This document shows positions 56,784-64,000 of a stretch of DNA of 64,000 nucleotides, in pieces; within the stretch, counting starts at the first letter, position 1, and the number at the start of each line of letters is the position of its first letter. The translations under genes were made by a program, and so were the position numbers. The stretch lies in contig OW386293.2 in the NCBI GenBank assembly GCA_936432065.2, positions 65,365,965-65,429,964 on the forward strand, read 5' to 3'. Source of the DNA: Rutpela maculata (lineage: Eukaryota > Arthropoda > Insecta > Coleoptera > Cerambycidae). Under the pieces are notes generated by a model. That model searched no databases, was not told the origin of the DNA, and saw only the letters and a program-made list of their open reading frames with translations.

Positions 56784-59519
56784 ATGCCCGTAACAACAAG
56801 AAGTATGGCATCCGATAAACAAATACAGGACTTATTCGAACAATTCCAAAAAATGATGGCGCAGCAACGGCAGGAAGACAAAGAAGAACAGGAGAAAAAA
56901 CGTCAAGAGGAGAAAGAAGAACAAGAAAAGCGACGTCAAGTAGATAAAGAAGAGCAAGAAAGAAAACGCCAGGAGGAAGAAAAACGGCGTCAAGAAGAAA
57001 GGAACGAATTAAAGAAAATAATGGAAGATCAGGAAATAAGACGTCAGAAAGAAAAAGAGGATGAAGAAACAAGACGTCAGAAAGAAAAAGAAGAACAAGA
57101 AAGACGACATCAAGAGGAAAAAGAGGAGCAAGAAAAACGCCAGGAGGAATTAAGAAAAATCCTAAATGAACAAATGAAAATACAACAGGATGCTATAATT
57201 TCCACCACTGAGGAACTAAAAAAAGAAATCAAAGATGAGATGGGTAGCGTTAAGACTGAAGTCACTGAAGTAAAGACTGAAGTCAGTAAGGTCGAAGGAA
57301 AAATAAATAAGGTCGAAGATAAAGTAAACAAGTTTGAAGAAAAAGTCAAAGGAGAAATAGACCGGCTTAAACGACAGTTGAGAGATAGAGGAAGCCAGCA
57401 GGTGGTATCATCAGGTCAGCGACTAAAACCTCCTTCTTTTGACGGCCAAAGTTCCTGGACGACGTACAAGAAGCAGTTTGAGGCAGCAGCGTGTGCGAAC
57501 AACTGGGATAATGAGGAAAAGGCCATGGCATTAGTTCTAGCATTAAGGGGCCAAGCTTCAGAGTTACTCCAAACCATCCCAGTTGAGAAACAAAGGGACT
57601 TTAAAGTCTTGGACTTGAGGTATGGCGATCAACACCTTGCCCAATTATACCAGGCTCAGCTGAAATCCCGGATGCAAAAAGCTGGGGAAAGTTTACAAGA
57701 ATTTGAAGCTGCGATAGAGAGGCTGGCACACCTGGCGTATCCGAGTGCACCTAAAGAATTCCAGGAACAATTAACCGTAGGGGCCTTTTTAGAGGGCATA
57801 AGGGACGAAGAGGTCAGGCGAGTTCTGAGGCTGACAAGACACCAAAGTAGTAGCGAAGCTTTGGTGCATGCACTTGAAGTAGAAGCCGCCTACAAAGATA
57901 CTCCAAGGTCGAGAGTGCGAGCTGTGACTCTCGAAGAATCGCAACCAGAAATGAACCAGAACCCTATGTTGACGGAGATGCAGAAAATGTTTACCAAATT
58001 ATTCAACAAAGTGGATGATCTTAGGGAGCAGAGAAAACAACAAAATAAAGGAAAGCCGAGTGGAGGTATTAAATGTTACGACTGCGGCAAGGTAGGACAC
58101 ATGAAGCGAGACTGTCGACAGCAGAATTCGGAGAGTCGAGTAAATGCTGTGAATCTTGAAGAGGAGCAGGAAAACAGTACCAAGGGGGTTGTTCTGGCTA
58201 GGGAATGCAGTGACCCCAGAGAAATAAAGATTTCCCAGCTTCGAGAAATTTCGAATAGTCTGCTGTTACAAGGCTATGTGAATGGAAGAAAATGTTTGTT
58301 TACCATCGACACAGGTACTACGTCATCAATAGTACGGCCAGGATTTATATCGGGCATACAGATTGACAAGAAGCAAAATGGGGTAATCATTCGGACAGCC
58401 ACGGGGGACAGGGCTGCGGTCCATGGAGAGGTCAACTTGGAACTGCAGGTTGGATGGTTGAAATTCAATTACAAGGTCATTGTGGCTGACATCACGGATG
58501 ACTTCATTTTGGGACTGGACATTATGGAACAGTATGGATTTATTGTTGACGTAGGAAAGCGAGTCTTAAGGATTGGGAACGAACAATTTATTCTGTCAAA
58601 AGTGAACAACCAATGCAAGAAAACCAGGCTGCTGACAACGCAGGCAGTCAAAACTCCTGCATTATCCAGAAAACCAGACAAGGAAGATTGCAAGCGCTAC
58701 CCTCAGGTGAGGAAATTGCCGAACATGGTTGAAGTCAACACTGTCAAGGTCGATCTTCTAGACAGTTGGCCAAAGGAAACTCTGAGGCAAGAGCAATTGC
58801 GCGATGTAGAAATCGGACCCATGTTGAGAGCAAAAGCAGGCGGAACGCGTCCAGCATGGAAGGATGTTTCCGACAAAGAAGTGGGGCTGAAGGCTTTATG
58901 GTCACAATGGGATTCACTTACAGTCGTAGACGGGCTTTTAAGGAGAGCATGGGAAAGCCCAGATGGGAAGCAGGTTGCCATGCGTCTAGTGATTCCCAGG
59001 TGTCGTGTACCAGAAGTACTCCAGAAAGCTCACAATGAAACGTCCAGCAGACACTTCGGCATAAACAAGACATTGAGTAGAGCACGGGAACAATTCTATT
59101 GGGTTAATAGTCGCCAGGATGTGGAGGCCTGGTGTCGCAAGTGTAAGAATTGTGCTGCCCGTGGGGAACCATTTTCCATGAGCAACTACAGAAATGGAAG
59201 TCGAGAACAGCCGAAGAATGACCGAGAGCAGATGAACAAAACTAGTAACCGATTGAAGGCTCGTTATGATCAGAATGCCAGTACAGGGGGATTCAAGGTG
59301 GAAGATCTGGTTTGGCTGTACAACCCACAGCGGAAGGAATGGAGACCCCCGAAACTTCAAACTCCTTGGGATGGACCGTATACTGTTATTGCCCGAATAA
59401 ATGATGTCGTTTATCGGATTCAACGAAACAAAAAGTCCAAGATGAAGATCGTACACTTGGATAGACTAGCGAAGTATGTGAAAGAGGCTGAATTGCCTGA
59501 CCGGGACGTTCAGGCTTAA
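56784..59519 (+). CDS. Gag-protease-integrase(zinc finger + C-terminus) fusion ORF, 911 aa, no RT
   Basis: Residues ~10-205 form a long charged coiled coil of K/E/R/Q repeats (R-R-Q-E-E-K-E-E-Q). Residues ~214-380 are the retrotransposon Gag domain (P-S-F-D-G-Q). C431-X2-C-X4-H-X4-C444 is one CCHC zinc knuckle. The protease follows with D509-T-G and a later L-G-L-D. At about residue 625/626 it joins directly to A626-L-S-R, the motif that normally ends RNase H, so RT and RNase H are missing. Next comes the integrase zinc finger H750-X6-H757...C784-X2-C787. After about residue 795 the D,D-35-E core is missing, and the sequence resumes in the C-terminal domain with G864-P-Y (GPY/F module). Both losses keep the frame over 911 codons. 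An in-frame TAA at 56772 fixes the ATG. Polypurine GGAGGGGGCAG follows the stop. Confidence 0.9.
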   Translation: MPVTTRSMASDKQIQDLFEQFQKMMAQQRQEDKEEQEKKRQEEKEEQEKRRQVDKEEQERKRQEEEKRRQEERNELKKIMEDQEIRRQKEKEDEETRRQKEKEEQERRHQEEKEEQEKRQEELRKILNEQMKIQQDAIISTTEELKKEIKDEMGSVKTEVTEVKTEVSKVEGKINKVEDKVNKFEEKVKGEIDRLKRQLRDRGSQQVVSSGQRLKPPSFDGQSSWTTYKKQFEAAACANNWDNEEKAMALVLALRGQASELLQTIPVEKQRDFKVLDLRYGDQHLAQLYQAQLKSRMQKAGESLQEFEAAIERLAHLAYPSAPKEFQEQLTVGAFLEGIRDEEVRRVLRLTRHQSSSEALVHALEVEAAYKDTPRSRVRAVTLEESQPEMNQNPMLTEMQKMFTKLFNKVDDLREQRKQQNKGKPSGGIKCYDCGKVGHMKRDCRQQNSESRVNAVNLEEEQENSTKGVVLARECSDPREIKISQLREISNSLLLQGYVNGRKCLFTIDTGTTSSIVRPGFISGIQIDKKQNGVIIRTATGDRAAVHGEVNLELQVGWLKFNYKVIVADITDDFILGLDIMEQYGFIVDVGKRVLRIGNEQFILSKVNNQCKKTRLLTTQAVKTPALSRKPDKEDCKRYPQVRKLPNMVEVNTVKVDLLDSWPKETLRQEQLRDVEIGPMLRAKAGGTRPAWKDVSDKEVGLKALWSQWDSLTVVDGLLRRAWESPDGKQVAMRLVIPRCRVPEVLQKAHNETSSRHFGINKTLSRAREQFYWVNSRQDVEAWCRKCKNCAARGEPFSMSNYRNGSREQPKNDREQMNKTSNRLKARYDQNASTGGFKVEDLVWLYNPQRKEWRPPKLQTPWDGPYTVIARINDVVYRIQRNKKSKMKIVHLDRLAKYVKEAELPDRDVQA

Positions 59520-59530
59520 GGAGGGGGCAG

Positions 59531-59929
59531 TGTAATGTGTTACAACCCTTAGAATGAATGTAGTGTATTTGCACCTACTCGAGAAACCTACCAGAAGTTA
59601 GTTCTGGTGACATCTGGAATGATCTAGATAATGGTGGCGTCATCACAGAACAATCGAGATCTGTCATTTTTGGGTATAAAAGACCGACCACATTCTCGGC
59701 GAGTAGTTCAGTAGTTCAGAAAGTATAGAAAGTGAGGTTAAGACTTCAAAAATAAACAAAGTGATAAACATTGTGATTTTAGTCAGTAAAGTGTATTTAA
59801 ATTAACAATAGTATTGTGAAGTATCCAGTAAATATTTAATAAAGTGTGTTAGTGGACATCTCTTGTTATAATTTTTGGAACCCACGGAATTTGCAAGGGG
59901 TAGTTTCCTAAGGGTGGAAACACGTCACA
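59531..59929 (+). repeat. 3' LTR, complete, 399 bp
   Basis: TGTAATG...GTCACA. It contains TATAAA at 59675-59680 and AATAAA at 59838-59843, consistent with U3-R-U5 order. It is the only complete LTR of this element. Confidence 0.93.
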
Positions 59930-60301
59930 ATATAAATAATTGCAAAAAACTATAATTTTTTTATATCGCGAATTTTGCCGAATTTCATCTTCAACTCGCG
60001 ATATCTCGGAAAATAACGAATATTTTAAGATGAAATTTCATCAGGACATTGTTCAAGTTATTCGTTAAGATATTGAATTGGTCCAAACCCTTATTTATTT
60101 CACAGATGAAAATCGTGATTTTTCAAAAAATTTCTTTTGTCAAGCCTAATTTTTTTTTTCAAACACAAAAATTGTGTGACGAACTTTTAATACGATAATT
60201 TTTGACAAATTTATATTAAAGTACAATATTTAAAGAAGTTTTCTGTTAAGTTTCACGTATTCATATTGTATATATAAAAAGTTATCGCACTTTGAAGTAG
60301 C
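59930..60301 (+). repeat. Left terminal inverted repeat, inner part
   Basis: It is the reverse complement of 62131-62487, beginning with the ATAT duplicate and ending CTTTGAAGTAGC. Together with 56472-56619 it restores a continuous left inverted repeat. Confidence 0.87.
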
Positions 60302-60507
60302 GTCTCCGCGCGCAGCAGACATGTTGTTTACGCGCGGCATGTTTCATTGTGGTGGTTGCCGTAGTTCAGGCGTTTACTATTATATCAATGCAATGTTTTG
60401 TTACATATTCCCTCTTTACAGGTTACTGTAAAGTGGAAATAAGTAATAATAAATTAATTGTTGATAAATTAAAAAATACATAATATATTGGGTTGTTTTT
60501 AATATTT

Positions 60508-62060
60508 TTAATCTGAATCAACATCTATGGGCTGCAACGAGCAATTTGATGTAGAGTTACAAATGAGACAGCATTTTATACCAGCAGCGTAGCACGAACA
60601 AAATTCTTTATCACAAGATGTTTTTTTTAATCTGCAATTACAAATATACTTTTGAAGCAGCTCCAAACTTGTTGGTCCTTCAAAATATATTGCCAAAATC
60701 AATCAGATTGAGTGCTTCAAAAATGGGTATGTGAGCATTATACCATACGTGCACTTGCCAAAAACAGCGTTTCATGTGTTGAAGAAAAGCTGGGTACGAT
60801 AGAGGTAATTTTTCAACGGAGGAGTTTTTTTTTTTTTTTCGAGCTAAGATTACTCTCACGTCGTTAATGTTGTCTTGCTTACTTTTGAAGTCATAAATTC
60901 CAATCACAAATTTTATCCAAGCATTAGCAATTTCAGGTGTTAATTTATTCTCAATTTGAGACATCTGGACTAAATGCTCTGTGCTCATTTTTTATGCTAC
61001 GTTGAGAGCTTTTTTCTTACCAATTCCATAGAAAGCGGAAGTCGTATCGCATCCGGTTAATGCATGAATTATTGGTAATGCTAAACCAATACTGCTTCCT
61101 AGTTCTTGGCATATAATATGTCTTGGTATAAAGCGCCGCAAATCCGTTTTGATGCTATTTTTTCCAGTTTGAAACCCTACTTGAATTTATTTTAAAATAA
61201 TGTGCGATTAAAAGAATAAACACATCTGTATCTGGGAACTTAACGATCACTATCATATCCTGAGTGTCTAAGTACTGTTTAGAAATATAGATCAGATGAC
61301 AAATTATTCAAAAGTCAGCTTCAGCATGATTCGAAAATAAATCTGTAACCTCACGTTTAAGTGAATTAGTGATTTCTTTAGTAACAAGATGATTTTTGTA
61401 TCCACCAGCCAAATATAATTTTTTATTAATAATTTTATCAGAAGTCTGAGGGATTTCAATATATTTTTCGATGTAGTCGCATAAAAATAGGTTCAAAGCA
61501 TGTTTATTTGCATCTGTAGAAATAACTTTATCCCAATCTGGTATAGGTCGACTAGCATTAATATCGTAAGTATTAGAATTTAGTTTATACCTTTTTGACC
61601 TCTCTTGCGATTTAGGATTCATACTAACATCATAGCGATCGAAAATGACGTGAATCTCAGAAAAAGTTTCAAATAGTTTCCGAAAATACTTCAATCTTCG
61701 AAACATTTCATATATTTCGTATTTAAACACTGCAAATCTGCCATCATATCTATTATTCTATCATGTAGTTCTGTCCAGCAAGGTTCTGTAATCACAGATG
61801 TTACAATATTTTTTTCGGTCGCATGTAACAAATAAGATTTTGACTATATTCGCCTATTACCATCCTCCTTAAATAGACCAGAAGATATTTCGTTCAGTGG
61901 GACACTAAGAACTTTTTCAAGGCTTACATCAGCTCTTTGCTTGGATAGAATCAGAGCTCTTTGGTTCACTTTTTCTGGAGAAACATATTCTTCACTTGTG
62001 CTATTATCTGCTCTTTTTACAGAACTTTTTTTTATCATATCTGTAAAAGTTTTCAATTTC
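60508..62060 (-). pseudogene. GCDTTSAF-family transposon protein, inactivated
   Basis: Read on the minus strand from 62056. In order there are a start region (K-T-F-T-D-M-I-K-K), a segment with H-V-I-F-D-R-Y-D (about 61640), N-H-A-E-A-D-F (about 61310), F-P-D-T-D-V-F-I-L-L-I-A-H (about 61235), H-A-L-T-G-C-D-T-T-S-A-F-Y-G (about 61050), F-L-Q-H-M-K-R (about 60770) and a cysteine-rich tail C-N-C-R-L-K-K (60640-60560). These are the signatures of an uncharacterised animal protein family linked to transposons. Stops near 61844, 61308 and 60989 plus frame changes break it. The E-A-D and D-T-D acidic motifs resemble PIN/FEN nucleases; this is inference only. The same family occurs at 19835-20500. 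Confidence 0.7.
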
Positions 62061-62130
62061 GAGCGTTTTAATATATCATAAAAATTTGCGGGTTTATTAG
62101 TTTTTTCTAATCGTTTGCAAACAAAATCTT

Positions 62131-62635
62131 GCTACTTCAAAGTGCGATAACTTTTTGTATATACAATATGAATTCGTGAAACTTTACAGAAAACTTCTTT
62201 AAATATTGTACTTTAATATAAGTTTGTCAAAAATTATCGTGTTAAAAATTCGTCACAAAACTTTTGTGTTTGAAAAAAAAATTAGGCTTGACAAAAGAAA
62301 TTTTTTGAAAAATCACTATATTCATCTGTGAAATAAATAAGCGTTCTGACCAATTCAATATCTTAAAGAATAACTTGAACAATGTCGTGCTGAAATTTCA
62401 TCTAAAAATATTCATTATTTGCCGAGATATCGCGAATTGAAGATGAAATTCGACAAAATTCGTGATATAAAAAAATTATAGTTTCTTGCATTTATTTATA
62501 TGTTCCGATCAACTAACTTTGGCTAATTTTTTACTATAAGTACTCTTCGATGTCAACTTGAAGAAAAACCAGGTTAGAAGTGGTTACCTCAACCTAACCG
62601 GTTAGTTGGTTAAAACGGGGGTGATCTGCACGCCT
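62131..62635 (-). repeat. Right terminal inverted repeat, 505 bp
   Basis: It is uninterrupted and serves as the empty-site reference for the LTR insertion in the left repeat: it reads through the position with a single ATAT. Confidence 0.87.
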
Positions 62636-62979
62636 GTAAGTAGAACACCATTTAGTAGAATACATATTATATTTATTTTGTCTAAAAATGTTACATTTAT
62701 TTATTTTGTCCAATATTTAGCGAATAGTTTATAAAATTGTTAATTTTTTGTTAGAAAATAAATAACCAAATAATAAACAAATAATATTTAGAGTTTGTAT
62801 TATTTATCAGTCAAAAAACAATATTACAAAGCAGGTCAGAACTACCATCCTTCATAATTTCATGAAAGCTCAAATTGGACAACTTATTTTTTTTTAATTG
62901 CCCGAAAACAAAAAAAATGTTTTTTGAAAATTGTCCGATTAGAATATTCATAAAATATTGAGGGATGGTGATTTTTGCT
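62636..62979. other. AT-rich spacer, nothing recognised
   Basis: No ORF, hairpin or repeat beyond simple A/T runs. Confidence 0.5.
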
Positions 62980-63300
62980 TAAAATAGGACAGAAAAAAGA
63001 GTGAAAATATTCTAGGCATTAAGGGGGTTGTTTTTGAGGAGTTGAAACAAAAAATTTGCTTGTAAAGTTCCGATATTCTATGAGAATGATAATACGATAT
63101 CTGTGAATATACCAAAAGTAGTTGAAAAATTATAAATAACGGGGTTGTTTTTGAGGGAGATAAATATTATTTTAAAATTCTGAAACATTATAATATTAGA
63201 TCCGTGAATTCGCTAAAAATAGTTAACAAAATCTAAGCAATAAGGGGTTGGATTTGAGAGGATTGAAAATAAATATACTTGGCAAGACAATTTTTTGAAA
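62980..63300 (+). repeat. Three diverged tandem repeats of ~110-130 bp
   Basis: GGGGTTGTTTTTGAGG-like blocks occur near 63024, 63140 and 63245 (the last as GGGGTTGGATTTGAGAGG). Each is preceded by a CAA(T)AA or AAATAAC block and followed by GTGAAT and AAAAGTAGTT/AAATAGTT blocks. Noncoding. Confidence 0.6.
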
Positions 63301-63429
63301 CTTTTTTAATTTTTTAACATAACTTAATTTTAAATCATTCAAAACATTGCAAGGATTGCAAGACCTTTTTGCTTCCTGAAAATTCTATATGAGGAATACT
63401 TATTGTGACTGCCCCAAGTGCACTGTTTC

Positions 63430-63627
63430 TTAATAAATTATAAGAATGTTTAGTTTACATTCGAGAAATAAGGCTAACGCTTCTTCTGGACAATACTTCC
63501 GTTGATTTTTTAAATCGTGTTGCTGCAAAATTTTCTTCACATCAGTAGCGGTTGATATAACGTCATGGATATTGCCTCCTTCTTCTCCTGTCTGTAGAAA
63601 GGAGCGTGAGAATGTAGAAGAACGCAC
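63430..63627 (-). CDS. Unrecognised ORF fragment, 65 aa
   Basis: The minus-strand sequence has protein-like composition with C-P-E-E-A-L-A-L-F-L-E-C near its end. It begins just downstream (in reading direction) of a GC-richer segment with hairpins that looks like an untranslated leader. It could be the first exon of a transposon gene or a host gene. I see no domain, and the reading frame ends at a TAA at 63430. Confidence 0.3.
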   Translation of the reverse strand: MRSSTFSRSFLQTGEEGGNIHDVISTATDVKKILQQHDLKNQRKYCPEEALALFLECKLNILIIY

Positions 63628-63799
63628 TACCGGGCGTCAAAATGACGCGACACCAATTTATTTCTCAGGGGGCGCCAGTCGCGTATTACCCCGTTCTTCT
63701 ACCTCCCAGGCGGTTCGAGATAAGATGCACTTCGATAGCCGGATAATGGACCAAGGCTGCACTACCACAGATCGATAATGACGCTCTCTCTGGACATGA

Positions 63800-64000
63800 A
63801 TTCCCTCGTTAGGGGTTTAGGTACCTCTTAATTTTCTGGATTTTTGCATAAAAAAATCCCAACCGAAGAATTTCTCTGCGGAGGGATTAATTTTTGTACG
63901 CGTTATCCACGTTTTGATCTGTTAATAACGGACTCTACCCCTTAGGGATTTCTCAAAAAACGCATAAAGAAATCCCTATCGAACCTCCGTAAGGCAACCA
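63800..64000 (-). repeat. Pair of hairpin-bearing repeats at the window edge
   Basis: GGATTTTTGCATAAAAAAATCC (63838 region) and AGGGATTTCT...AGAAATCCCT (about 63945-63980, 10-bp perfect stem) are two related hairpins about 110 bp apart. Each is followed by a CC(A/T)A(C/T)CGAA block. They may belong to the leader or LTR of an element continuing beyond 64000. Confidence 0.45.

Larger units (their letters stand above)
56620..59929 (+). mobile_element. Ty3/Gypsy-derived LTR element lacking RT, RNase H and integrase core
   Basis: It begins TGTAATGTG and ends CACGTCACA. The 4-bp duplication ATAT flanks it (56616-56619 and 59930-59933), and the other inverted repeat of the host transposon shows the uninterrupted site with one ATAT. 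The 3' LTR is complete. The 5' LTR keeps only its first 130 bp, so promoter, R, U5 and primer-binding site are gone. The internal region holds a single ORF with two in-frame losses. Confidence 0.93.
56472..62635. mobile_element. DNA transposon with ~0.5-kb inverted ends, GCDTTSAF-family gene inside
   Basis: The left end AGGCGTGCAGATCACCCCC (56472) and right end GGGGGTGATCTGCACGCCT (to 62635) start inverted repeats. These continue to 60301 on the left (516 bp once the LTR element 56620-59929 is removed) and from 62131 on the right (505 bp). The arms match along their whole length with modest divergence. Between them a minus-strand gene (62056-60508) is broken by several stops. I could not define a target duplication; a CTTAC/GTAAG pair lies just outside the ends. 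The superfamily is unknown. Confidence 0.8.

Noticed and set aside
58766..59038. Overlapping ORFs in other frames of the 911-codon gene, on both strands
   Set aside because: They are shadows of the long Gag-protease-integrase ORF.

Overview
The window is eukaryotic and AT-rich, and contains no ordinary cellular gene that I can recognise. It is almost entirely nested transposable elements, satellite arrays and palindromes. The mix points to an arthropod, most likely an insect: Ty3/Gypsy elements including a 17.6/297-like one, a Penelope-like element, hAT-type MITEs, a THAP-bearing DNA transposon, a 5S-rRNA-derived SINE, and proteins with a GCDTTSAF-type motif. The species cannot be read from the sequence, and the heterochromatin-like setting is inferred from repeat content.

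Region 1 (1-11597) is a young Ty3/Gypsy element. Its 2.83-kb LTRs are identical by eye where both are present. It has a tRNA-Lys-type primer site, gag, a -1 frameshift heptamer and an intact pol. It sits inside the integrase-side linker of an older minus-strand Gypsy element (11598 to about 16840). That older element is dead: its protease Asp is replaced, its YxDD box is deleted, and it carries two inserted foldback elements. One of these is a hAT-type MITE with a perfect 8-bp target duplication.

Region 2 (17821-21535) is a large imperfect palindrome carrying part of a transposon-associated gene (GCDTTSAF family, with a probable 62-bp intron). A 5S-derived SINE is inserted in its loop. A Penelope-like pseudogene (22375-23861) follows, interrupted by a hAT-type MITE and ending in about 150 bp of (TA)n.

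Region 3 (about 24963-53765) is the largest structure: two inverted arms, each holding about 28-29 copies of a 146-bp satellite, around a 17.6-kb centre. The centre holds several foldback MITEs, an 8.7-kb array of a composite ~703-bp repeat bounded by a 12-bp direct repeat, and a decayed gene fragment possibly of the GCDTTSAF family. The right arm alone also carries a 1.96-kb THAP-bearing transposon, into which a second 5S-SINE is nested.

Region 4 (about 54100-64000) has ~500-bp tandem repeats, a 30-bp minisatellite, and a DNA transposon with ~0.5-kb terminal inverted repeats (56472-62635) encoding a dead GCDTTSAF-family protein. Its left inverted repeat is split by an LTR retrotransposon (56620-59929). 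The single 911-codon ORF of that LTR element keeps Gag, protease, the integrase zinc finger and the integrase C-terminus. It lacks reverse transcriptase, RNase H and the integrase catalytic core, all removed in frame.
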